Source of the DNA: Akkermansiaceae bacterium
GTDB lineage: Bacteria > Verrucomicrobiota > Verrucomicrobiia > Verrucomicrobiales > Akkermansiaceae
Direction of reading: 5' to 3'
DNA length: 64,000 bases
NCBI GenBank assembly: GCA_905181965.1
Contig: CAJIZY010000009.1
Coordinates: forward strand, 62,001-126,000
In this document: one piece after another, positions 28,501 to 35,848 of the stretch
Layout: every line of letters starts with the position of its first letter
Position numbering within the stretch: the stretch's first letter is position 1
The notes under the pieces: generated by a model
The model's input: the letters and a program-made list of their open reading frames with translations, nothing else
What the model was told of the DNA's origin: nothing
The model's database searches: none
Made by a program: the position numbers and the translations under genes

Positions 28501-29348
28501 AGTTGGGAATCGAGGGCCTGCGCTTTGTCACGAGCTTCGACGACAGCCGACTCAAACTTAGGAAGATCCTGCTCAATGGAATCGCGTCCCTTAAAGAGAG
28601 AGGATAAGGAAGTAAGGAGTTCGGCTCTCTCGGCAGTCAGTCGCTCCCACACGCGATGACTCAGGTGAGTATCGAGAATTGTAACATCCTTCGCGAGAGC
28701 CTGGTAACGACGAGCCTTTGACACTTGGCGCTTAAGCGAATTCATCCGGCGCTCCTGCTCAGCAAGGACATCCGAAACACGAAGTAGATTACCTTCGGTA
28801 TATTCGAGCTTCCGGAGCGCGTCTTTTTTCTCCTTTTTCGACTTAGTGATTCCTGCTGCCTCCTCAAAGACTTGGCGACGATCCTCCGGCTTGGCAGACA
28901 AAAGCATGTCGATCTTTCCCTGCTCCATGATGGAATAAGACGAGCGGCCAATTCCTGTATCCATGAAAAGATCGCCAATGTCACGGAGGCGGCAGCGGGT
29001 ATTGTTAATGAGGAACTCGGATTTTCCGTCAGCATAGACCCGACGAGTAATAGAAACCTCATTATAATCGGTTTTTAGTGCTTCTTCACAATCAGCAAGC
29101 GTTAGCGTAACCTCGGCCATACCAAGCTTCTTTCGCTTTTCGGAACCATTGAAAATCACGTCTGCCATTTCGCCACCTCGCAGCGCCTTGGCCGAAGTTT
29201 CCCCGAGCACCCAACGGATGGCATCAACAACATTGGACTTTCCGCAACCGTTTGGACCTACAATTCCAGTAACACCTTCGGCGAATTCAAAACGGGTCTT
29301 ATCGGCAAAAGACTTAAAGCCATGGATGTGAAGGGATTTTAGATACAT
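25551..29348 (-). CDS. smc: Chromosome segregation protein SMC
   Basis: SMC dimers with ScpA and ScpB compact and segregate the chromosome. The 1265-residue protein has the N-terminal ATPase head with Walker A GPNGCGKSN (31-39), a long coiled coil, a hinge domain around residues 510-640 (GLSGLLGAQLKAPDEYAVAI ... VIRGGSSGG), a returning coiled coil, and a C-terminal head with signature LMSGGERSMTAVALL (SGGERS at 1154-1159) and Walker B FCVLDELDAPLDESN. An unusually acidic segment (rich in Glu, Asp and Ala) lies at roughly 985-1025, just before the conserved GPVNLDAIEEFDELEERH. It also ends with an extra Ala/Lys-rich tail. The length exceeds that of typical bacterial SMCs (about 1190), mainly through these parts. 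scpA and scpB are not in the window. Confidence 0.96.
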   Translation of the reverse strand: MYLKSLHIHGFKSFADKTRFEFAEGVTGIVGPNGCGKSNVVDAIRWVLGETSAKALRGGEMADVIFNGSEKRKKLGMAEVTLTLADCEEALKTDYNEVSITRRVYADGKSEFLINNTRCRLRDIGDLFMDTGIGRSSYSIMEQGKIDMLLSAKPEDRRQVFEEAAGITKSKKEKKDALRKLEYTEGNLLRVSDVLAEQERRMNSLKRQVSKARRYQALAKDVTILDTHLSHRVWERLTAERAELLTSLSSLFKGRDSIEQDLPKFESAVVEARDKAQALDSQLSGLRQRLSDKKNAISAAENRVAFNNERKGELAERLEQNEKDIEATQSNLAEQEQTLQQSQADLQDLEKRIQDKESQARGRQDSANGLAQERLEIENQLRRARAEANSTQQIIASSQAKIESALSQMEGNKDRMKQLEEEAERLRSEQIKAVAERDQFEKLLKEHQKTLPGLEEAREKTQREFEEMRGSLDLARKAAAEAHRSYSQKSSRLDVLRQLVESGEGLEKGTQAVLKGLNDPDLIKPGLSGLLGAQLKAPDEYAVAIESALSQFLQAIIVRDEDLADSIIDRLVDGKKGSAAILPESLLPVAEGSQIEALPEGAAAWALDVVTVDSKFAGLMERLLSRVLIVPDRNTALKLRKDYPDLSFVTRNGEMLTPEGVIRGGSSGGEDSSLLKRRNEIEALIIEVKKLANEEKVAEQEILDCETRTKELREELEQAKDRLQRHRVEDSTFQGQLKLAKREADTIESKVANNKWEREELGSREKTATDSRSALENELTRARERLTALEEDARKFSVRVEEAIKRENEAREQLSEARTALAVEKQARDSAAREQDPMSRRIRELAELNERRKSEISAARERITKGDGENEALDAEMESYRGEVASLKDELSHADEQRKGFARGIEEAEAGFSEVRSKQNKVLNQISKEEVACTKLDLRLENLVESTMERHQVDLAHFRPDAHILITCINDRKEAEKKGRSRKILEVQSKVDGEEIADEEAEVIAKTHSDEEADEEAVIEILEGEGPDWVFVEAIVADLKRRLDSMGPVNLDAIEEFDELEERHNFTRNQHDDLVNSKEKLLEIIERINIESERLFAETFHAVSKNFKSMFKRLFGDKATADLILQDESDPLECGIEVIAKPPGKKLQSISLMSGGERSMTAVALLFSIYMVKPSPFCVLDELDAPLDESNIGRFLKVLDAFIDQSQFIIVTHSKRTMQRADVMYGVTMEEFGVSKPVGMRLTNGVEKSADAKSAAQKAALRLDS

Positions 29349-29801
29349 GAATCAGTGAGTGAAAATTGAAATCGAAAGTTGATCTTTAGACGAGGTGAGA
29401 AGATAAGTGTTCTAAATCGAGCCTGCAAGATAGCCCGAACAAAACAACCTTATATTGTATGCTTTTCGATATTTAACACAACATGTTGTGTGGTGCTGCA
29501 TTTTGGTTTCCCTAATTAAATAGCGATCTTGCCTAGCTTAGGAAAAGTTAAGATCGATCTATCGAACAATCTCTATTCACGATAATTGAGGGATAATAGG
29601 ACCTAGGCTAGACGATCAGTCTTTCCTCGAGACGGTTTTCCTGATCATTCGCACCAAAACGCCACTGACGCTCAATATCTTCCGAGGCATTTCGAATTAG
29701 CCCGCCCGCTTCAGGCCGGATCTGAAACGCACAACACCAAAATTTCTAGTTTTACAGGCGGTGATCCGACTTATGGGACTGCTCGCCATTCCCGGCTTAA
29801 T
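29349..29801 (+). other. 453-base non-coding stretch between smc and the SMP-30 gene
   Basis: Both flanking genes point left, so this region upstream of smc must hold the smc promoter. It contains a perfect 16-bp palindrome at 29476-29491 and a small AGATCGATCT palindrome near 29560. A 45-codon minus-strand frame without a start codon lies at 29608-29745 and reads like protein (APEAGG-type lead, then LIRNASEDIERQWRFGAND). No tRNA-like or terminator-like structure was seen. Confidence 0.4.
29476..29491. promoter_or_regulatory. Perfect 16-bp palindrome upstream of smc (possible operator)
   Basis: The sequence ACACAACATGTTGTGT is its own reverse complement. It lies 128 bases upstream of the smc start, in AT-rich non-coding DNA, where a dimeric repressor such as a TetR- or LacI-type or SOS-type protein could bind. 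No second copy was noticed in the window. The function is inferred only from symmetry and position. Confidence 0.35.
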
Positions 29802-30650
29802 TTATCCACCAAAAGAATGAGACGGCTGGCCCTTTACGCCGAGCCCTTTGATCACAAAAAGCCTCCCCGCGTAATCCTCCTTTTCTGTTTTATGAACTCC
29901 GGTGGTCACATAGAGATCTCTCAAGTCTGGACCACCAAAGGCACAAGACGTCGTTTCTAGGCAGGGTAAGTCCACCCGCTGGACCTCGTAACCACTTGCA
30001 GGATCAAAGCTGGTCACGCAAGCGCCATGACAGAAAGCGATCCAAAGGTGGCCATTTTCATCGATAGCCATACCATCGGGAGAACTCTCAATGTGGTTGA
30101 GTGCGACAACGCGACGCGAATTAGCTAAAAGACCATTTGAGTAGTCGAAAGCCAGCACCTGCTTCGTTGGAGTATCAATGTAATAACAAGTCGCGCCATC
30201 AGCAGACCAAACAATCCCATTCGAATTCGTCACGGGACCATAAGCCTTAGTCACCTCCAAATCAGGGGAGAGCCGGTAAAGATCGGCATCGCCTTCATTT
30301 TTGACCAAACTGATCGTCCCAGCAAAAAGATGCCCATCTGGCGCACATTTCCCGTCGTTAAAACGGTTATTCTCTTTTTCCGGCTCAGGATCGGCAATCG
30401 CCGTCAACTCTCCGTTTCCTTCATCAAGAAAAGCAAAACCATCGTCGCCGGCAATTACTAAACCTCCGGATCTCCTTGGAACCACCATTCCGACCCGCTG
30501 CCCCACATCCCAAACCTTCTCTGATCCGCTTTCTGGCTCAAAACAGACGACCTTGTGTGACTCGATATCGACATACAACAATCGATTATCGGACCAAATT
30601 GGCCCCTCTCCCCAAACTGAACGAAATTCCCCAACTGGATTGATTGTCAT
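29802..30650 (-). CDS. SMP-30/gluconolactonase (regucalcin-like) family protein
   Basis: A 282-residue six-bladed propeller lactonase. The metal-ligand pattern of the family is visible: Glu15 in GEGPIW, the NNRFNDGKCAPDGHLFAGT segment, Asn in TNSNGIVWSADGATCYYIDT, and Asp in SSPDGMAIDENGHLWIAFC. Family members open sugar lactones such as gluconolactone and use a divalent metal. There is no signal peptide, so it is cytoplasmic. It stands alone, divergent from the glycosyltransferase at 30867 with 216 bases between. A role in sugar-acid catabolism would fit the oxidoreductase-type secreted proteins elsewhere in the window, but no pathway partner is adjacent. The precise substrate is unknown. 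Confidence 0.85.
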   Translation of the reverse strand: MTINPVGEFRSVWGEGPIWSDNRLLYVDIESHKVVCFEPESGSEKVWDVGQRVGMVVPRRSGGLVIAGDDGFAFLDEGNGELTAIADPEPEKENNRFNDGKCAPDGHLFAGTISLVKNEGDADLYRLSPDLEVTKAYGPVTNSNGIVWSADGATCYYIDTPTKQVLAFDYSNGLLANSRRVVALNHIESSPDGMAIDENGHLWIAFCHGACVTSFDPASGYEVQRVDLPCLETTSCAFGGPDLRDLYVTTGVHKTEKEDYAGRLFVIKGLGVKGQPSHSFGG

Positions 30651-30866
30651 AAACTCGACAAAAACTTTGGAACACTCATTTGTCGAGGTTTTCTAAGTAA
30701 AACTGTGAAATTGTAGAATTTCCAAGGGTTGGCATTGGCCGATCGTCCTGTTCAATGTCTTGACAAGAGCACGGATTCTTGCAACGTCATTTGTCGCGAT
30801 GGTGAAATTTTGGTCCGTCCAAACCACTGCCATTTAACCACTTTACACAGTTAACTAATAGAATTT

Positions 30867-32369
30867 ATGTCAAACGACGTTTCCTCCTGGATCTGGTTCG
30901 GTCTTTATACGGCGGTTCTTCTTGCCCTTGCCGGTTACGGGTTCCACCGCCTGACGATTATCTATCTCTACTTCAGGCACGGCCGCAAACGCCCCATGCC
31001 TGCTCGCGAGTTCAAAACCATGCCCCTCGTCACGATTCAGCTTCCTGTTTTCAATGAAATGCATGTTGTTGACCGCCTCCTCGATGCCGTTGCAGCCCTC
31101 GACTACCCTCAGGAAAAGATGGAAATCCAGATCCTTGATGACTCGACCGATGAGACTGTTGAAATTTCCCATGCAGGAGCAGCGCGCCTGCGCGATAAGG
31201 GCTTTGACGCTGAATGCATTCACCGCACCGACCGAACTGGTTTTAAAGCTGGCGCCCTCGAAAATGGGATGGAACAAGCCAAGGGTGAATACATTCTCAT
31301 TCTCGACGCCGACTTCGTCCCGAATTCTGATCTTCTTCAAGAAACGATCCACCATTTCACCAACGACAAGATCGCTCTCGTCCAGACTCGATGGGGGCAC
31401 CTCAATCGTAACTACAACGCCCTAACCCGCGTTCAGGCCCTTTTTCTAGACGGCCACCTTGAGCTTGAGCAAACCGCCCGTAATCGTTCTGGCCGATTCT
31501 TCACCTTCAACGGCACAGGTGGAATTTGGCGTAAGCAAGCGATTGTTGATGCCGGAGGCTGGGAGCACGACACCCTTACAGAGGACATGGACCTTAGTTA
31601 CCGTGCCCAGCTCAAGGGCTGGAAGTTTATCTTTCTTAAAGAAGTTGAAACCCCGGCTGAGCTTCCAGTCGATATGGCCGGATTTAAAAACCAACAGCAC
31701 CGGTGGACAAAAGGATCTATTCAATGCTGTAAAAAATGTCTTCCTTCAATCTGGCGCAGTAAGTTCCCTCTCGCAGTAAAACTTGAGGCTACCGCACACC
31801 TAACAGCAAACTACGCCTACCTTGCGCTCATTGCTCTATGTTTTCTCATCTTCCCGAAAAATGAATGGGGTCCTGAGTTCGGTTTCTGGGGAAACCTACT
31901 CGTTCACGTTCCCATTTTCTTTTTCTCATCTATCTCCATCGTCATCTTCTATGCTGTCGCTCAACGCGCTGTAAACCCCAAGACCTGGATACGCGAAATC
32001 TGCTATCTTCCGCTTCTTCTTGCTCTGGGCATCGGGATGGCAGTCAACAATGCCAAGGCAGTGATTGAGGCCATGATCGGTCACGAATCCGGATTTGTCC
32101 GCACTCCAAAGTATGGCATCGAAGGAAAGAAGAAGATGGAAATCAATAAGAGTCGCTACAAGGCGCTCAAGAGCCTCACTCCTGTTTTCGAACTGATGTT
32201 TGGAATGTTCTTCGCCTATGTCGTGCTCGACGCCGCATCTGGCGGAAACTGGCCTTCAGCAATCTTGCTTCTTCCTTTCCCTGTCGGGTTTTTCTACACT
32301 TCAGTCTCTTCGCTGAAACAAATGGTTAGCTTTGATCAGTTTGTCCCCGCGTTCCTATCGCGCCGTTAA
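30867..32369 (+). CDS. Processive GT2 membrane glycosyltransferase (cellulose synthase-like)
   Basis: A 500-residue enzyme with an N-terminal membrane helix (about 8-35), a cytosolic GT-A domain and several C-terminal membrane helices (about 310-330, 345-375, 385-405, 440-490). The hallmark residues of processive beta-glycan synthases are present: DD (91-92), DAD (147-149), TED (238-240) and QQHRW (276-280). The sequence is closest in style to the CslA/glucomannan-synthase-like group found in many bacteria (PLVTIQLPVFNEMHVVDRLL, HRTDRTGFKAGALENGM). It probably makes a beta-linked polysaccharide or a glycolipid at the inner membrane. A gene for an L,D-transpeptidase lipoprotein follows nine bases after the stop and glnD after that, so they may be co-transcribed. 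Confidence 0.9.
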   Translation: MSNDVSSWIWFGLYTAVLLALAGYGFHRLTIIYLYFRHGRKRPMPAREFKTMPLVTIQLPVFNEMHVVDRLLDAVAALDYPQEKMEIQILDDSTDETVEISHAGAARLRDKGFDAECIHRTDRTGFKAGALENGMEQAKGEYILILDADFVPNSDLLQETIHHFTNDKIALVQTRWGHLNRNYNALTRVQALFLDGHLELEQTARNRSGRFFTFNGTGGIWRKQAIVDAGGWEHDTLTEDMDLSYRAQLKGWKFIFLKEVETPAELPVDMAGFKNQQHRWTKGSIQCCKKCLPSIWRSKFPLAVKLEATAHLTANYAYLALIALCFLIFPKNEWGPEFGFWGNLLVHVPIFFFSSISIVIFYAVAQRAVNPKTWIREICYLPLLLALGIGMAVNNAKAVIEAMIGHESGFVRTPKYGIEGKKKMEINKSRYKALKSLTPVFELMFGMFFAYVVLDAASGGNWPSAILLLPFPVGFFYTSVSSLKQMVSFDQFVPAFLSRR

Positions 32370-32386
32370 TATTCGATTTGAATGCC

Positions 32387-33040
32387 GTGCCTTCATCCCG
32401 CTTAATCCTTCTAGCTTTCTTAGCTCCCCTCGTACTGATCACTGTCTCTTGCAGCGGTTCAAATTACGGCGAGCGGAACGATTTAACCACTCCAGCGCAT
32501 GACTTCAAAAACAAGATGGTTATTAGCGTTCGGGACCAAAAACTTCTCGTAGTAAAAAACGGAGAACCTATCAAGGCCTACTCCGTTTCAACCTCTAGGT
32601 TTGGCCTTGGCAGCCAATCAGGCAGCTATCGCACTCCACTTGGCGACCACGTCATTGCAAAGAAAATCGGCAAGGGAGCACCGAAAGGCGCCGTCTTCAA
32701 GAGCCGCCGTCAGACCGGAGTGATTTTGAAGCCAAACGCCAAAGGACGAGATCCAATCGTAACTCGTATCCTCTGGCTCAGTGGCAAGGAAAGGCACAAC
32801 CTTAATACCTACCGCCGCTTCATTTATATCCACGGGACCCCGGTCGAGAAGGAGATTGGTCGCCCCGTTTCGTATGGCTGCATTCGCATGAAATCCAAAG
32901 ACATCATTGATCTCTATCATCGTGTTAGCGAAGGAACCGAAGTGAAGATTATTCGCGGATCACTTCGCACCACTCCTGCAGGCCAGACCTACTACACCCG
33001 TAACAGCGTTTGGAGCCGTATTAACCCAACCCGCTGGTAA
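32387..33040 (+). CDS. L,D-transpeptidase (YkuD domain) lipoprotein
   Basis: YkuD enzymes make 3-3 cross-links in peptidoglycan or attach proteins to it. The product begins with a lipoprotein signal ending in LITVSC and has a YkuD domain. That domain starts at MVISVRDQKLLVVKNGEPIK, has the substrate-loop pattern GSYRTPLGDHVIAKKIGKGA, and carries the catalytic motif HGT (His149) and GRPVSYGCIRM with the nucleophile Cys165. The preferred start is the GTG at 32387. A TTG at 32378 would add three residues, and the ATG at 32382 is out of frame. The tail is Arg/Thr/Tyr-rich. It sits between a glycan synthase and glnD, and acts in the periplasm on the cell wall. Residues are counted from the GTG. 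Confidence 0.88.
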   Translation: MPSSRLILLAFLAPLVLITVSCSGSNYGERNDLTTPAHDFKNKMVISVRDQKLLVVKNGEPIKAYSVSTSRFGLGSQSGSYRTPLGDHVIAKKIGKGAPKGAVFKSRRQTGVILKPNAKGRDPIVTRILWLSGKERHNLNTYRRFIYIHGTPVEKEIGRPVSYGCIRMKSKDIIDLYHRVSEGTEVKIIRGSLRTTPAGQTYYTRNSVWSRINPTRW

Positions 33041-33056
33041 TCCACCACACTCTCCT

Positions 33057-35765
33057 GTGCCCCACGATCTCAAAGCAGAAAATCTCCGCGAGCTACCCCC
33101 CCAAGAGAGACTCGTTTTTCTAAAATCAAATCTGAAAAACTGGAATGGAAAACTTCACAACCGCCATCTTGCGGGTGAAGCAGGCCTAGCGCACGCCCAA
33201 GCTCACTCAGAAGCCATTGATCATCTTTTAAGAACTCTTCTACTCTCTTTGCTAAAAGAAGGCGAAGAATTGAGTAGCCTCGCTCTTGTCGCCAGTGGTG
33301 GATACGGTCGGGGCATCATGAATCCGGGGTCGGATGTCGACCTCCTCTTTCTGACCTCGGTTCCTTCCAGCAAAATCTCAAAGCGAGTCTCCGAAATCAT
33401 TTGTGAGTTGCAAAACACAGTATGGGATCTTGGCTTCAAATTTCTTCCTTCTACTCGTTCCATCACAGAGTGTCTGAACGAAGCAAAACTCGAGCCACAG
33501 TCTCGGACCGCCCTTTTCGATGCCCGCTTGCTCATTGGCCCGCAGGACTTATTTCAAAAATTTCAGGATCGTTTCAGGAAGGTCTGCATTGAGAAAGATA
33601 AGGAGGCCTTTTTTGACGAACGGCGATCAGATATCACATCACGCCACGCTAAATGGTCACATACAGTTTTTCTCCAAGAGCCTAATATAAAAGATAGCCC
33701 CGGCACTCTCCGTGACTACCACAACTTAGAGTGGATCATCGATGCCGAAGCCGGAACTCGTTCGATGACTGAGCTTGTTTCCAGGCGAATTCTCAGCCGC
33801 CTTGCTAGGCGTGAACTAAAAGATGCTTTTAACTTCCTTCATCGAGTCAGAAATGCCCTTCATTACCATGACAAAGGCAATGATATCTTAACACTTCGTT
33901 TTCAGGGCATAGTCGCCAATGAATTTGGCTACCCACAAAAATCCATCCTTCGCCGCATTGAGTGTTTCATGAAGGACTATTATACCCACGCTCGAAACGT
34001 TTACAATCACACCAAATCAGTCTTCGAGATTTTCGAACTCCAACATGACGAGGGGCAACAATACGGTCTTCGCTCCAAACTAACCTTCGGCTTAATCAAA
34101 AAGAAACTCAAGTCACTTGACGATTACACCATCCGAGACAAGCGACTATTTCCTCGCCGCAAAACAATCTTTGAGGAAAACCCCAATCGCCTGATCAGAC
34201 TTTTCGCTTACTGCCAAAAATACGAGCTTAGCCCTTCCCCCTCTCTTCGGAAGCTAATCAAAGCCAGTTGGACCTTCATTGATAAATCGTTCCGCATGCG
34301 AGTTGAAAACCGTGATGCGTTCCGGGAAATACTCGAGAAAAAGGGCCAAGTCGCTCGAATCCTTCGCTTGATGCACCGCTGCGGAGTTCTAGGGAGATAC
34401 CTTCCCGAATTTGGGGCACTTGATTGCCTCGTCCAGCACGAATTTTTCCACAGATATACCGCCGATGAACACACCCTGCGTTGTATTGATCAACTGGATA
34501 ATTTAGTCGACGACGAGGACCCGAAACACGAAATCTATCGTGATCTTTTCGTAAAGCACCCTGATCCATACGCTCTTTTCATTGCTCTAATTTTGCACGA
34601 TACCGGAAGAGCAGAAAACGTCCGCGAGCATATTGACGGCTCTGCCATTCTAGCAGCCCGACTTTGTAAGCGCCTTAAAATATCAGGTGGACGCCGTTCG
34701 CTCATCATGTTTCTCGTCGACCATCACCTCACCTTGTGGAGGTTCGCAACTAAGAAAAATATCGATGACCCTGAAGTCATTCGGGAGTTTGCCGAAATCA
34801 TGAGAGATCGGCACCGTCTTGATGCTCTTCTTCTCTTCACATACGCGGATTCCAACGGGACTAATGAAGAAGCTTGGTCACCATGGAAGGAAACTCTCAT
34901 TCTACAGCTCTACCGCAATACCCGCGAATTCATTCTTGAAGGAATGACAGCGGAAAAAGAGGAAGTTAATCAGGAGGTTAAAGAAACTCTCGCTGAAATT
35001 AAATCAGGGCTAAAAGAAAAGTATCATGCGATCTTCGACGAGCACTCCAAACTTATGCCGAAGCGCTACTTTCGGTATCGAAGTAAGAAAAGTATTTCCA
35101 AGCATATTGTCGCACTCTGGCAATATATCGATCGGCGAAAACGGAGACCTAATACCCTTTTCGAGTGCGCGGTCCAGTGGATTGAGCGGTCCAAATTTGG
35201 TTATAGTGAGCTCATCATTGTCAGCCAAAATTCGCATCGTCTCTTGGAAAAGACCTGCTGTGCCCTCGCAACCCACCAGCTCAATATTCTTTCTGCAGAT
35301 GTCTACACACGTCCAGACGGCATCGTCCTAGACCTCTTCCGCGTCTGCAATGACGATTTCAAGGCGATCACCAACAACAACACTCAGAAGTCCGTTGTCG
35401 CAACCCTTTATGAAATCAACCACCAGGAGGATTACGAGCCTGCCAAATACCTCAAGAAGAAGGAGAATTTTCTTAAACCCGAGACAAAGCAGGTCTTTGA
35501 GTTCCCCGTTCGAGCCTGGACTAGTAACAATCTCGATCCACACTATACTGTGATAGAACTTCAAGCTCTCGATCGCATCGCATTGCTCCACGATGTTCTT
35601 AGAACTGTCAACGACCATAATCTCGTGACAGTTCACTCACGCATCTGCACCGAGAAAGGAGCCGCCCTCGACTCGATCTATGTCAGCACCCCAGACGGAA
35701 AAAAACTGACTGACCAATATGCTATAGACCGACTTGAGCATGATCTCAAAAACTTGCTGACTTAG
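33057..35765 (+). CDS. glnD: Bifunctional uridylyltransferase/uridylyl-removing enzyme (GlnD)
   Basis: GlnD senses glutamine and adds UMP to, or removes it from, PII proteins. The 902-residue protein has the nucleotidyltransferase motif GGYGRG (81-86) with SDVDLLFL (92-99), a GlnD-type linker (IKDSPGTLRDYHNLEWIIDA), an HD domain (about 470-600, with ALILHDTGRAENVREH), and two C-terminal ACT-like regulatory domains (about 720-800 and 820-900, HYTVIELQALDRIALLHDVL). The start is a GTG at 33057, 16 bases after the transpeptidase stop. No glnB or amtB gene is visible. Length and order match the family. The neighbouring envelope genes give no clear functional link. Confidence 0.93.
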   Translation: MPHDLKAENLRELPPQERLVFLKSNLKNWNGKLHNRHLAGEAGLAHAQAHSEAIDHLLRTLLLSLLKEGEELSSLALVASGGYGRGIMNPGSDVDLLFLTSVPSSKISKRVSEIICELQNTVWDLGFKFLPSTRSITECLNEAKLEPQSRTALFDARLLIGPQDLFQKFQDRFRKVCIEKDKEAFFDERRSDITSRHAKWSHTVFLQEPNIKDSPGTLRDYHNLEWIIDAEAGTRSMTELVSRRILSRLARRELKDAFNFLHRVRNALHYHDKGNDILTLRFQGIVANEFGYPQKSILRRIECFMKDYYTHARNVYNHTKSVFEIFELQHDEGQQYGLRSKLTFGLIKKKLKSLDDYTIRDKRLFPRRKTIFEENPNRLIRLFAYCQKYELSPSPSLRKLIKASWTFIDKSFRMRVENRDAFREILEKKGQVARILRLMHRCGVLGRYLPEFGALDCLVQHEFFHRYTADEHTLRCIDQLDNLVDDEDPKHEIYRDLFVKHPDPYALFIALILHDTGRAENVREHIDGSAILAARLCKRLKISGGRRSLIMFLVDHHLTLWRFATKKNIDDPEVIREFAEIMRDRHRLDALLLFTYADSNGTNEEAWSPWKETLILQLYRNTREFILEGMTAEKEEVNQEVKETLAEIKSGLKEKYHAIFDEHSKLMPKRYFRYRSKKSISKHIVALWQYIDRRKRRPNTLFECAVQWIERSKFGYSELIIVSQNSHRLLEKTCCALATHQLNILSADVYTRPDGIVLDLFRVCNDDFKAITNNNTQKSVVATLYEINHQEDYEPAKYLKKKENFLKPETKQVFEFPVRAWTSNNLDPHYTVIELQALDRIALLHDVLRTVNDHNLVTVHSRICTEKGAALDSIYVSTPDGKKLTDQYAIDRLEHDLKNLLT

Positions 35766-35848
35766 CTTAAGGCTCAACCGAATAAGGAAGATAACTAACA
35801 CTAGGTCAAAAAGACGGATCCAAAGAATTAGATTAACAGCTTCTATCC

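Noticed and set aside
29349-29801. Possible tRNA or small RNA in the longest AT-rich gaps
   Set aside because: No cloverleaf, CCA end or T-loop (GTTCRA) arrangement could be drawn here or in the other large gaps.
30755-30790. A sigma-54-like promoter (GCAC...TTGCA) upstream of the GT2 gene
   Set aside because: The -24 GG is not present and the spacing to TTGC is one base too long, so the match is not better than chance.
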